DNA from: Thermoplasmata archaeon
GTDB lineage: Archaea; Thermoplasmatota; E2; DHVEG-1
Direction: 5' to 3'
Assembly: GCA_003942085.1 (NCBI GenBank)
Contig: DQIQ01000014.1
Span: forward strand, 1 to 37,321
DNA length: 37,321 bases
Of the stretch, positions 15,808 to 23,017 are shown piece after piece (the stretch's first letter is position 1; each line of letters opens with the position of its first letter). The notes under the pieces were generated by a model, which saw nothing but the letters and a program-made list of their open reading frames with translations, ran no database searches and had not been told where the DNA came from. A program made the position numbers and the translations under genes.

Positions 15808-15880
15808 TTAGAGAATGGGGGCAATAGTCTTTTTAAAACACATCTCCTCACCACCTCACTAACGACCCCATTCTCCCACT
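15808..15880 (+). ncRNA. Candidate structured small RNA closed by a 10-bp terminal stem
   Basis: GAGAATGGGG (15811-15820) and its exact complement CCCCATTCTC (15866-15875) close a 45-base loop. The 5' arm begins where the upstream TATA box predicts transcription to start. The loop contains CTCCTCACCACCTCAC, resembling the anti-Shine-Dalgarno end of 16S rRNA. No convincing ORF lies in this gap on either strand. I see no box C/D motif or known RNA family. This is a prediction from sequence pattern only. Confidence 0.4.
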
Positions 15881-15982
15881 ATCACAATAAAAAACACATT
15901 TCAAGCAGGAGATATATCATCGACTTTTTTATAGTTTTTTAAATATTCAAAAAAATAAAATGAAAATGAGGAAGATAAAAAA

Positions 15983-17065
15983 TTACGAGTGATTAAGTGC
16001 AGCTTTCTCCACCCCAATGGTCAGCGCCCGCTGACACAGATACAGATGCACCGTGGTTTGCGTCATGCAGAGATCATACACCACTTGAGGATCGCTCGGC
16101 CGTCGTTCTTGCCCAACCTCTATCGTGTAGGAAATAACCCCTCGTGCGCGATATAGCCAATTTTCTGAGCTGCCCAGGGTTCCTCCAAACCTCTGAAAGA
16201 CATGATCCTTTTTCACAAACAAATAGTAATGATTTATCAACGAGATGTTTTCACCGACCGAGCGGAACAATGGCTCATCCGGTGTTTGTTTCGTGGTATG
16301 CATCCACGGATAGATGATGAACTCACCATACGAGTGGTAGGAAATCGAAAGGGAGATGTTGTGTACTTCTGCGAAGTTTTTAACGGCTTTGGTTTCATTT
16401 TCCGAAAAGGGATACGGACCACGATAATTGAAGCTTGAGTCAGGAAGAATGAACGGAAGGTTATAACTGACTGGGAAGATGTAGGCGAGGTACCACGGAT
16501 CCCCGTAGTTCCGGTTGAGATTGACTCCATAGGAAGTGATGGTTGCACTCCTCCCGAATGGCCCATGGTTCGGCGCGCAGTTTTTCCGCGAATCAGCTTC
16601 AACCCCATCTGGGTTCACCATTGGGATAAGATAGATCTGCGTGCTGTTGATGGCGCTACGTACTTCAGGGAGACTGTTGTTTTGATACTGTTCAACCATG
16701 TAGCGGATGAAGAACAGACATATCTCAATCCCCGGTCTTTCATCGCCATGATGCGCTCCCATTAACAGGACACCAGGTTCATTTTCCTCCTGGTTTACGT
16801 TATCAGAAAGCTTCACCATCCACAGGTCCCTTCCTTCGTATGTCTTCCCAATCGAGCTTAAAGACATGATGTCAGAGTAGTTCTCCTGCAGTGAGTGCAG
16901 CTCATCAGTGAGTTCTTGATACGTATGATAATGGTATGGTTCAAATGAGACGGTATTAAATGTTTGAGGGATCAACGCACTCGATAAAGGAGCCAACAGA
17001 AAGAAAGCGATGCAGCACACAGCAGATAGTAATCGTTTATGCGAAAGCAAGGCAGTATTCTTCAT
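15983..17065 (-). CDS. Secreted M14-family zinc carboxypeptidase
   Basis: About 360 aa with a signal peptide ending near 'SSALIPQ'. The family pattern is complete. HHGDE supplies the first zinc His and Glu, 'IYLIPMVNPDGVE' and 'GVNLNRNY' shape the substrate site (Asn-Arg), 'SYHSYGEFIIYPW' gives the third zinc ligand and YTIEVG the catalytic Glu. It removes C-terminal amino acids from peptides outside the cell. Start 17065 (MKNTALL) gives a normal signal peptide. An in-frame ATG at 17080 is also possible, since the TATA box (ATTATATATACTT, minus strand, near 17098-17108) predicts transcription starting at about 17078-17080. Confidence 0.9.
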   Translation of the reverse strand: MKNTALLSHKRLLSAVCCIAFFLLAPLSSALIPQTFNTVSFEPYHYHTYQELTDELHSLQENYSDIMSLSSIGKTYEGRDLWMVKLSDNVNQEENEPGVLLMGAHHGDERPGIEICLFFIRYMVEQYQNNSLPEVRSAINSTQIYLIPMVNPDGVEADSRKNCAPNHGPFGRSATITSYGVNLNRNYGDPWYLAYIFPVSYNLPFILPDSSFNYRGPYPFSENETKAVKNFAEVHNISLSISYHSYGEFIIYPWMHTTKQTPDEPLFRSVGENISLINHYYLFVKKDHVFQRFGGTLGSSENWLYRARGVISYTIEVGQERRPSDPQVVYDLCMTQTTVHLYLCQRALTIGVEKAALNHS

Positions 17066-17128
17066 AGGTAGTATCCCCATATATACTATAATTAGGAAGT
17101 ATATATAATTTTTTTAACGAATCTCGAT

Positions 17129-17215
17129 TTAGACCTGTAAGTAGATCTTAGCAAGGACGACAACTGTCGAAACAACAATGAGCAATGCCATGAATTGTTT
17201 TGTACCTGTGTTCAT
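17129..17215 (-). CDS. 28-aa single-pass membrane microprotein
   Basis: Below the ORF-track cut-off. ATG 17215 to TAA 17129 encodes a short polar start (MNTGTKQ) and one hydrophobic helix (FMALLIVVSTVVVLA) with a KIYLQV tail. Expression signals are strong: TATATAAA at 17251-17258 on the minus strand, then a start point near 17230, then GTGAGGTAA as Shine-Dalgarno seven bases before the ATG. A TATA box plus a correctly spaced ribosome site in front of an ORF ending in a basic-flanked helix is unlikely by chance. It lies upstream of the M14 gene, which has its own promoter. Function unknown. Confidence 0.6.
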   Translation of the reverse strand: MNTGTKQFMALLIVVSTVVVLAKIYLQV

Positions 17216-17431
17216 ACAAGTTACCTCACTTCCGATTATGTCCCTCATTCTTTATATAGTGTCAGAATTCGTTTGGCAAAAACCAAATATTGATCAACAG
17301 AAAATTACTAACTGATCCCAGGGGTTCACTTCTTATATCTTGCGCTTTTTTATTCTAACGCGGAAGCCAAGAACTCCTAACAAAGGTTTAAATAAACAAG
17401 GATTATTTAAATCTCAATAGGAAGAAAACAG
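17216..17431. other. Divergent intergenic region with promoters
   Basis: It holds the minus-strand TATA box of the 28-aa gene (17251-17258) and, on the plus side, A/T-rich GTTTAAATAAAC and ATTATTTAAATC before the beta-helix gene at 17432. No further gene is evident. Confidence 0.5.
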
Positions 17432-19228
17432 ATGAAAGCACATCCTCTGACAGGGAAATGTCTGGCGGTTGGAATCATTCTACTGTTCATTGGAGTCAGT
17501 ATTATTCCTACTCTTGCTCAGAGTGGGAAGGAGCCATCTCAATCGACATTTAGCGAGAATTGGTGGTATGTCGGTGGTTCAGGCCCAGGGAACTATACCG
17601 ATATTCAGGATGCTATAGACAATGCAAGTGACGGAGACACCGTGTTTGTGTTCAATGGAACATACGTTGGTTATGTCATCCTCAACAAACCAATTAATCT
17701 CATCGGTGAGGATAAGAACACGACAGTTATCGCTGGATTTTTTGCCTATACCATTTCTATTGTCTCTGATGGGGTGACGATGAGTGGGTTTACTATTCAA
17801 AACAGTGGGCGGCTTGGTGAGGGCGTTAGAATAGATTCATCCTACAACAGCTTTTATAATAATATCATCGAGATCCCCAATGATAGAATACGGCTATCTG
17901 GCGACAACAACCTGTTCGCTGGTAACACCATCCTTGACAGCTATCTTTTTCTCTCTGGTGACCGCAACATCATTTCTGGCAACACCATTTCAAACATCTA
18001 TTATGGTATTTACTTCATTGATGCTTCTGACAACATAATTTCAAATAATTCTTTTTTTGGTTCTGGTCTGTTTATCTCCGATGATACGGTTTGGAACAAT
18101 AGTGTGACGAACAATACCGTGAATGGCAAACCACTCGTCTATGTCGATGACAAGTCCGATATGGTACTGAATGGTGATGCGGGGCAAATAGTTCTGGTCA
18201 ATTGTACCAATATCACGGTACAAAACCAAGAGATATCCAACACGACGGTCGGCATCCAGCTCTGGGGATCCAGCAGCTGTGTCATCTCAGGGAACACCCT
18301 TGCAGGGAACCATTATGGTATTAGCCTGTATGGATGGAACAACACCATAGATGACAACACCATCACCGATAACTATTATGGCATCAGTCTTACTGGTGAT
18401 CGCAACACCATCTCCGAAAACATAATCTCAGAAAACCAGGGTAACGGCCTCTACCTAGCGTATAGTGATCACAACAGCATTATCAAGAACACTATCACAA
18501 ACAACTCATATAGCATACTGCTGGATTATGGATGTGATTTCAACAACCTTATCGACAACACCATCATAAACAACAGTCATGCTGGTATCGGTCTTTCTGG
18601 TGACAGCGCTACTATTATTTCTGGTAACACCATCTCAGATAATGCTGATGGCATAGACATCTCGTATAGCGATCGCAACACCATCATCAATAACACCATC
18701 ACACAAAACAAGGGTAATGGCATAAACCTAGTTGACAGTGATTTCAATATCATCATCAATAACGATATCATCCACAACAATCAGGGAGGCATCCATCTAT
18801 CTGGTGATAACAACACGATTGCTGCTAACACCATCACACACGACTATTGCGGCATATACGTCCTGAGACATCAGTTCAACACGATCACAGACAATGATAT
18901 TGCTTGGAACAATGGGTCTGGTCTTTTCCTGAATCGTTCCATCGGTAACACTCTGTCCGGCAACAGCATTTCAAAAAATGGACACGGCATATATTTCGTG
19001 ACATCGACCAACAATACGGTCCTGAACAACAACTTCCTGAGAAACAATCGACATGCTTTTTTTGAAAACTGTACAAACGTATGGATTCATAATTATTGGG
19101 GGAGGCCACGGGTATTGCCTAAACTCATTTTTGGAACCAGAAGTACGCAGAATAACAGACTGTTTCCACCAATGGATGTTGACTGGCATCCTGCACTAAA
19201 ACCCTATGATATTCCAGATAAGAGTTAA
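17432..19228 (+). CDS. Secreted NosD-like parallel beta-helix repeat protein
   Basis: 598 aa with a signal peptide (CLAVGIILLFIGVSIIPTLAQ). The N-terminal unit YVGGSGPGNYTDIQDAIDNA, then DGDTVFVFNGTY, is the standard opening of archaeal NosD/PbH1 proteins. More than fifteen right-handed helix turns of the form 'xxNTIxxNxIxxNxxGIxL' follow (about residues 110-560). These domains bind or process polysaccharides, or form surface structures; no catalytic site is evident. GGAAG lies eight bases before the ATG. The C-terminus (KPYDIPDKS) lacks the beta domain present at the end of the similar protein at 31013. Confidence 0.88.
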   Translation: MKAHPLTGKCLAVGIILLFIGVSIIPTLAQSGKEPSQSTFSENWWYVGGSGPGNYTDIQDAIDNASDGDTVFVFNGTYVGYVILNKPINLIGEDKNTTVIAGFFAYTISIVSDGVTMSGFTIQNSGRLGEGVRIDSSYNSFYNNIIEIPNDRIRLSGDNNLFAGNTILDSYLFLSGDRNIISGNTISNIYYGIYFIDASDNIISNNSFFGSGLFISDDTVWNNSVTNNTVNGKPLVYVDDKSDMVLNGDAGQIVLVNCTNITVQNQEISNTTVGIQLWGSSSCVISGNTLAGNHYGISLYGWNNTIDDNTITDNYYGISLTGDRNTISENIISENQGNGLYLAYSDHNSIIKNTITNNSYSILLDYGCDFNNLIDNTIINNSHAGIGLSGDSATIISGNTISDNADGIDISYSDRNTIINNTITQNKGNGINLVDSDFNIIINNDIIHNNQGGIHLSGDNNTIAANTITHDYCGIYVLRHQFNTITDNDIAWNNGSGLFLNRSIGNTLSGNSISKNGHGIYFVTSTNNTVLNNNFLRNNRHAFFENCTNVWIHNYWGRPRVLPKLIFGTRSTQNNRLFPPMDVDWHPALKPYDIPDKS

Positions 19229-19370
19229 TCGGGAGTTTTATTATCTTCACTGTTTGTTTACCTGACGCCGTCCTCATATTATAGACATTACTTATGTAGT
19301 TATTTTGTAATTTTTCTGTTATGCCATTGTTCCGTGAAAGGTATATATAGTATCGTCGTCAGATATAGCC

Positions 19371-19387
19371 GTGATAACAAATATCAC
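19371..19387 (+). promoter_or_regulatory. 5' leader hairpin of response regulator gene
   Basis: GTGATA-ACAAA-TATCAC forms a six-base stem at the predicted transcript start; a TATA box (GGTATATATAG, about 19339-19349) lies upstream. It could protect the 5' end or serve as an operator. The ORF track's GTG start lies inside it and is unlikely. Confidence 0.4.
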
Positions 19388-19403
19388 GGAAAAGGTAAGG
19401 ATG

Positions 19404-19916
19404 ATGAAAAAAATGGAAATATTGCTCGTGGAAGATAATGCAGATGATGCGGAGCTCACATCGTTGATATTTGAGAAGACCTGCAATATTCCAAAAAATA
19501 AGATTCATGTTTCAAAGGACGGGGTTGAAGCCTTGGAATACATATTTGGTTTTGCAGATGAAAATATAAATGGACACACTCCCTTGAAACGTCATCCAAA
19601 CCTGATCGTTCTTGACCTTAAATTACCGAAGATAGACGGATTGGAAATACTCAAAACAATCAAATCACATCCAGAGACAAAAAACGTCCCTGTCATTGTC
19701 TTAACCGGTTCGAACGATTGGATGGATTGGACCAATGCTCATTCGTTCGATGTTGCGTACTATATTGATAAACCTCCGAAATCTTGTCAAATTGTTGATA
19801 TAATAAAATTTGTAAATGTTGGAGTTACAATGCAAGGATTCAATCATGAAAGAAGAATGTTATGTACCCCATTCTACCCTTTAGGCGTCTCAAAGAAAGA
19901 GGACGATAAAAAATAA
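19404..19916 (+). CDS. Response regulator receiver-domain protein (single domain)
   Basis: About 170 aa with one CheY-like receiver domain. The acidic pair is in VEDNADD, the phosphorylated Asp is D71 in IVLDLKLP, and the conserved Thr (VLTGSN) and Lys (IDKPP) follow. The loop after helix 2 is long, as in Rcp1-type regulators that pair with phytochrome-like or hybrid kinases. There is no output domain. No histidine kinase is adjacent. GGTAAGG precedes the ATG cluster; ATG 19401 and 19404 are both possible and the GTG at 19371 is unlikely. Confidence 0.88.
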   Translation: MKKMEILLVEDNADDAELTSLIFEKTCNIPKNKIHVSKDGVEALEYIFGFADENINGHTPLKRHPNLIVLDLKLPKIDGLEILKTIKSHPETKNVPVIVLTGSNDWMDWTNAHSFDVAYYIDKPPKSCQIVDIIKFVNVGVTMQGFNHERRMLCTPFYPLGVSKKEDDKK

Positions 19917-19982
19917 AGGAAAAAACAGAAAAAATACACCAAACGATGAGCTTTTAAATAATACGTGCCTATTCTCCTTTTG

Positions 19983-21275
19983 ATGAAACCGGTTTTACAG
20001 GTAGCTTTAGACCTTCTCAACGCAGACCGAGCTATTGCTATTGCGCATGATGCAGTGAATGGGGGTGCTGACTGGCTGGAAGTAGGGACTCCGCTCATTA
20101 AAAGCGAAGGCATGGACATTGTCAGGCAGCTTCGAGAGCAGTTCCCGGGAAAGATTCTGGTCGCAGACATGAAAATCATGGATACCGGCGCTCTGGAGAC
20201 GGAGATGGCCGCCAAAGCAGGTGCTGACGTCATTTGTCTTCTTGGTGTATCAGATGATAGCACCATTCGTGATGCGGTGAAATCCGCACGGAAATACGGC
20301 GTCAAGCTCATGGTTGATCTTATCGGCGTCCCTGATATAGCCAAACGAGCAAAGATGCTTGAGGCCCTTGGGGCTGATTATCTCTGCATTCATGTCGGTA
20401 TCGATGAACAGATGCACGGGAAAAAACCTCGTCAAGTTCTTTCGTCACTAGCAAAACAGACCAGCCTTCCGATCGCGGTCGCTGGTGGACTGAACAGCGA
20501 AACAGTCGCAGACATGATAGGCGTCGGTGCATGCATCATCATCGTTGGTGGCGCGATTACAAAAGCAAAGAGTGTTACTGAGGCGACACGATTGATAAAA
20601 AAAGCAATGACGCAGAAAAAATCAATAAAGACCGATCTTTTTAAAAAATATGATACCACACAGTTGTGTGAAGCATTCAGACGGGTCTCTACCCCTAATA
20701 TCTCCGATGCAATGCATAAGCAAGGAGCCCTGCAGGGGATACGACCGGTCATTCCTGGCTTTCATATGGTGGGACGTGCGCTGACGGTGCGGACCATGGA
20801 TGGCGATTGGGCTAAACCTATTGAAGCAATCGATAAAGCAGACAAAGGATCGGTCCTGGTTGTGGATGTGAACCAGGGGAGAACCGCGGTGTGGGGGGAG
20901 CTGGCGACCTGGAGTGCATCGCTCAAGGGTTTGGCTGGTGTCGTCATCGACGGCGCAGTCCGAGATTATGATGATTTAATGAAAATCAAATTCCCGATCT
21001 TCTCTAGATATATCGTCCCTAATGCGGGGGAGCCAAAAGGATTCGGGGAGATCGGTGCTGAAATAATGTGCGGGGGTCAAATCGTGCGGACCGGTGACTG
21101 GATCATCGGTGATGATTCCGGAGTCGTTGTGGTTCCACAGGAGATTGCACAGGAGATAGCGAACCGAGCACTGGATGTGAAAGAACAGGAGAACCGCATC
21201 CGTGAAGAAATAAAACATGGTGGGTCGCTTGGCAGTGTGCTTAAGGTAAAAAAGTGGGAGAAAAAAGTCGGATGA
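19983..21275 (+). CDS. Fusion of 3-hexulose-6-phosphate synthase and RraA-like domain
   Basis: About 430 aa. Residues 1-210 are an OMP-decarboxylase-fold HPS: 'LQVALDLLNADRAIAIA', the catalytic ADMKIMDTG, 'HVGIDEQ' and 'AVAGGLNSETV'. Residues about 220-430 are RraA/aldolase-like: 'TPNISDAMHKQGAL', 'GELATWSASLKGLAGVVIDG', 'GDWIIGDDSGVVVVP'. In archaea without an oxidative pentose-phosphate path, HPS with a hexulose isomerase forms ribulose 5-phosphate plus formaldehyde from hexulose 6-phosphate. The role of the RraA part is unsettled; the same fusion is known in other euryarchaea. The ATG lies 27 bases after TTTTAAATA, so the mRNA is leaderless. The listed GTG start is rejected. The next gene overlaps by four bases. 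Confidence 0.9.
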   Translation: MKPVLQVALDLLNADRAIAIAHDAVNGGADWLEVGTPLIKSEGMDIVRQLREQFPGKILVADMKIMDTGALETEMAAKAGADVICLLGVSDDSTIRDAVKSARKYGVKLMVDLIGVPDIAKRAKMLEALGADYLCIHVGIDEQMHGKKPRQVLSSLAKQTSLPIAVAGGLNSETVADMIGVGACIIIVGGAITKAKSVTEATRLIKKAMTQKKSIKTDLFKKYDTTQLCEAFRRVSTPNISDAMHKQGALQGIRPVIPGFHMVGRALTVRTMDGDWAKPIEAIDKADKGSVLVVDVNQGRTAVWGELATWSASLKGLAGVVIDGAVRDYDDLMKIKFPIFSRYIVPNAGEPKGFGEIGAEIMCGGQIVRTGDWIIGDDSGVVVVPQEIAQEIANRALDVKEQENRIREEIKHGGSLGSVLKVKKWEKKVG

Positions 21276-22258
21276 CCAAGGTCGTTTTTTTCATTAATCT
21301 AGAACATCTTCATCAAGCACTTACAGAATTTCCTCTTAAGAAGTTTGCTGAAAAAAAAGTCCCGGTGAAACTTCATATGGGGGAGAAGGGCAATCCATAT
21401 TTTGTGAAACCTGACTTTGTGAAGCTTGTGGTTGATGAACTAAAGAATGTCTCTGCGGATCCTTTTCTTTTTGACACCACGGTTGCCTACCATGGATCGC
21501 GGCATACAAAACAAGAGTATCTGAAACTTGCTGACCATCACGGGTTTACTAAAGAAAACGTCGGCTGCAACGTCGCTATCGATGATTCCGGTGTGCCTAC
21601 CGTCATCGAAGGACGGACCTTTCACGTCGCCAATCATCTGAAGGAAGCAACCCATATCTTTGCGCTTTCTCACGTGAAGGGACATATCCAATCAGGGATG
21701 GGTGGCGCAATCAAGAACTTTGGTATGGGTGGGGTGACCAAGGAAACAAAAATAAGAATCCATGATGGCAGCAGCCCCGTTTATCAGAAGGATGCCTGCA
21801 CCTTCTGCGGCGTGTGTGCTGAGGTCTGTCCGTTCCACGCTATCAAGGTGACTAAGCATTCCTGGGTCTATCATGAGAACAAATGTTTCGGATGTGGTGT
21901 GTGCGTTGAAAATTGTCAGAACAATGCGCTGAAGAACCAGGATGCTGACATCCAGTTCCTTCTCGCGTGCTCCGCAAAGGCATGCGTGCAAGGTAAAAAC
22001 GTGCTATATCTGAATGAGCTCAAACGTATCGCGAAAGGATGTGATTGCGATCCGAACGCAGGACCGGTCATCTGCCCTGATATCGGTTATCTGGTGAGCG
22101 ACGACCCAGTAGCGATCGATAAAGCATCATTGGACCTTATCAACAAGGTTGTAGAAAACGTGTTTTTAAAAATCAACAGGATAGACCCGTTAAAACAAAT
22201 AAAATATGGAGAGGAGATCGGGTTAGGATCATCCTCATATCAGCTGATTACGCTGTAG
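21272..22258 (+). CDS. DUF362 protein with two [4Fe-4S] ferredoxin motifs
   Basis: 328 aa. The DUF362 region surrounds an inserted ferredoxin pair, CTFCGVCAEVCPFHA and CFGCGVCVENCQNNA, at about residues 175-225, with further DUF362 sequence ('CPDIGYLVSDDPVAIDKASLDLIN') after it. 'HVKGHIQSGMGGAIKNFGMG' is the family core. Members are cytoplasmic iron-sulfur proteins of unclear reaction, thought to act in electron transfer. The start ATGA overlaps the HPS-RraA stop by four bases, so translation is coupled and a shared pathway is likely. The ORF track start at 21254 lies within the upstream gene and is rejected. Confidence 0.85.
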   Translation: MTKVVFFINLEHLHQALTEFPLKKFAEKKVPVKLHMGEKGNPYFVKPDFVKLVVDELKNVSADPFLFDTTVAYHGSRHTKQEYLKLADHHGFTKENVGCNVAIDDSGVPTVIEGRTFHVANHLKEATHIFALSHVKGHIQSGMGGAIKNFGMGGVTKETKIRIHDGSSPVYQKDACTFCGVCAEVCPFHAIKVTKHSWVYHENKCFGCGVCVENCQNNALKNQDADIQFLLACSAKACVQGKNVLYLNELKRIAKGCDCDPNAGPVICPDIGYLVSDDPVAIDKASLDLINKVVENVFLKINRIDPLKQIKYGEEIGLGSSSYQLITL

Positions 22259-22260
22259 AT

Positions 22261-22851
22261 TTATTTTATCAATGGTTTTCCAAGGGGAAGCACTGTTTTT
22301 CCGTAGGTTTCGTTTAATAATTCAGCGATAGCGACGTAGAACGCGCTCAGCCCGCAGATGATTCCCTCATAACCGATCCATGCGCCGCTGATGTATCCCC
22401 AGTCTCGTAGTGCGAGAAGGAAGAACAAGACAAATAATGATCCGAAGATGAACTGCAGACCAGTGTTCTTTTTCAGCGTTCCGATGAACATGCAGAAGGT
22501 GAAAAGTCCCCACATGAAGAAGTAAAATGCCATGAATCCAGTTTCTGTTGCCCCTGCTTTTGAGCCTGCGGCAATAAACGTAAGACTTGGGAACACCCAG
22601 AGTGCCACCAAGGATATCCAGAACAGGCCATAGGAGGTAAATGCGGTTGTCCCGAAGGTGTTTCCTTTTTTGAACTCCATGATTCCCGCGATGATCTGCG
22701 CAAGACCCCCATAGAAGATGCCCATGGCAAGGATCATTGCACTCACACCGTATGCACCGGTGTTATGGATGTTCAGCAGTACTGTTGTAATTCCAAAGCC
22801 CAGTAAACCAAGCGGCGCTGGGTTTGCTAATATGTTATTCTTTTCAACCAT
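22261..22851 (-). CDS. GPR1/FUN34/YaaH-family acetate/succinate-type transporter
   Basis: 196 aa with six transmembrane segments. It carries the canonical [11 protein letters not shown] motif, '[29 protein letters not shown]', and the C-terminal '[14 protein letters not shown]'. It is closer to the classical SatP consensus than the paralog at 14990. It probably transports acetate or a related short-chain acid. TTTTTAAAC lies about 35 bases before the ATG as a TATA box. The stop is two bases from the convergent DUF362 stop. It is a single-gene unit; regulation is not visible beyond the promoter. Confidence 0.92.
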   Translation of the reverse strand: MVEKNNILANPAPLGLLGFGITTVLLNIHNTGAYGVSAMILAMGIFYGGLAQIIAGIMEFKKGNTFGTTAFTSYGLFWISLVALWVFPSLTFIAAGSKAGATETGFMAFYFFMWGLFTFCMFIGTLKKNTGLQFIFGSLFVLFFLLALRDWGYISGAWIGYEGIICGLSAFYVAIAELLNETYGKTVLPLGKPLIK

Positions 22852-22909
22852 AATATGTCACTGTCCCGCTGAATAAAACAGTTGTTTAAAAATCTATCGA
22901 GAAAAACAA

Positions 22910-23017
22910 CTATTTCCAAAGGATGACGACAAACCCGGTGAGAATCATTCCTAGAACGATCAGAATGGCAATAATCTTGATCGCCCAGCTTCGTAGGTTT
23001 TTTCTACTCATCTTCAT
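22910..23017 (-). CDS. 35-aa membrane microprotein coupled to ValRS
   Basis: Missed by the ORF track because of length. ATG 23017 overlaps the ValRS stop (ATGA), the classic arrangement for coupled translation, and GAGAGGAAG in the ValRS 3' end is a suitable ribosome site. The peptide has a basic N-terminus (MKMSRKNLRSW) and one hydrophobic helix (IKIIAILIVLGMILTGFVVIL) ending WK. Basic-inside topology would place the C-terminus outside. Short proteins of this build often serve as membrane subunits or regulators. I do not recognise the family. Confidence 0.65.
   Translation of the reverse strand: MKMSRKNLRSWAIKIIAILIVLGMILTGFVVILWK

Noticed and set aside
15730-15942. 70-aa plus-strand ORF across the 15.7-15.9 kb gap
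   Set aside because: Low-complexity Lys/Ile/Phe/His composition from A/T-rich DNA; it runs through the inverted repeat and has no ribosome site.
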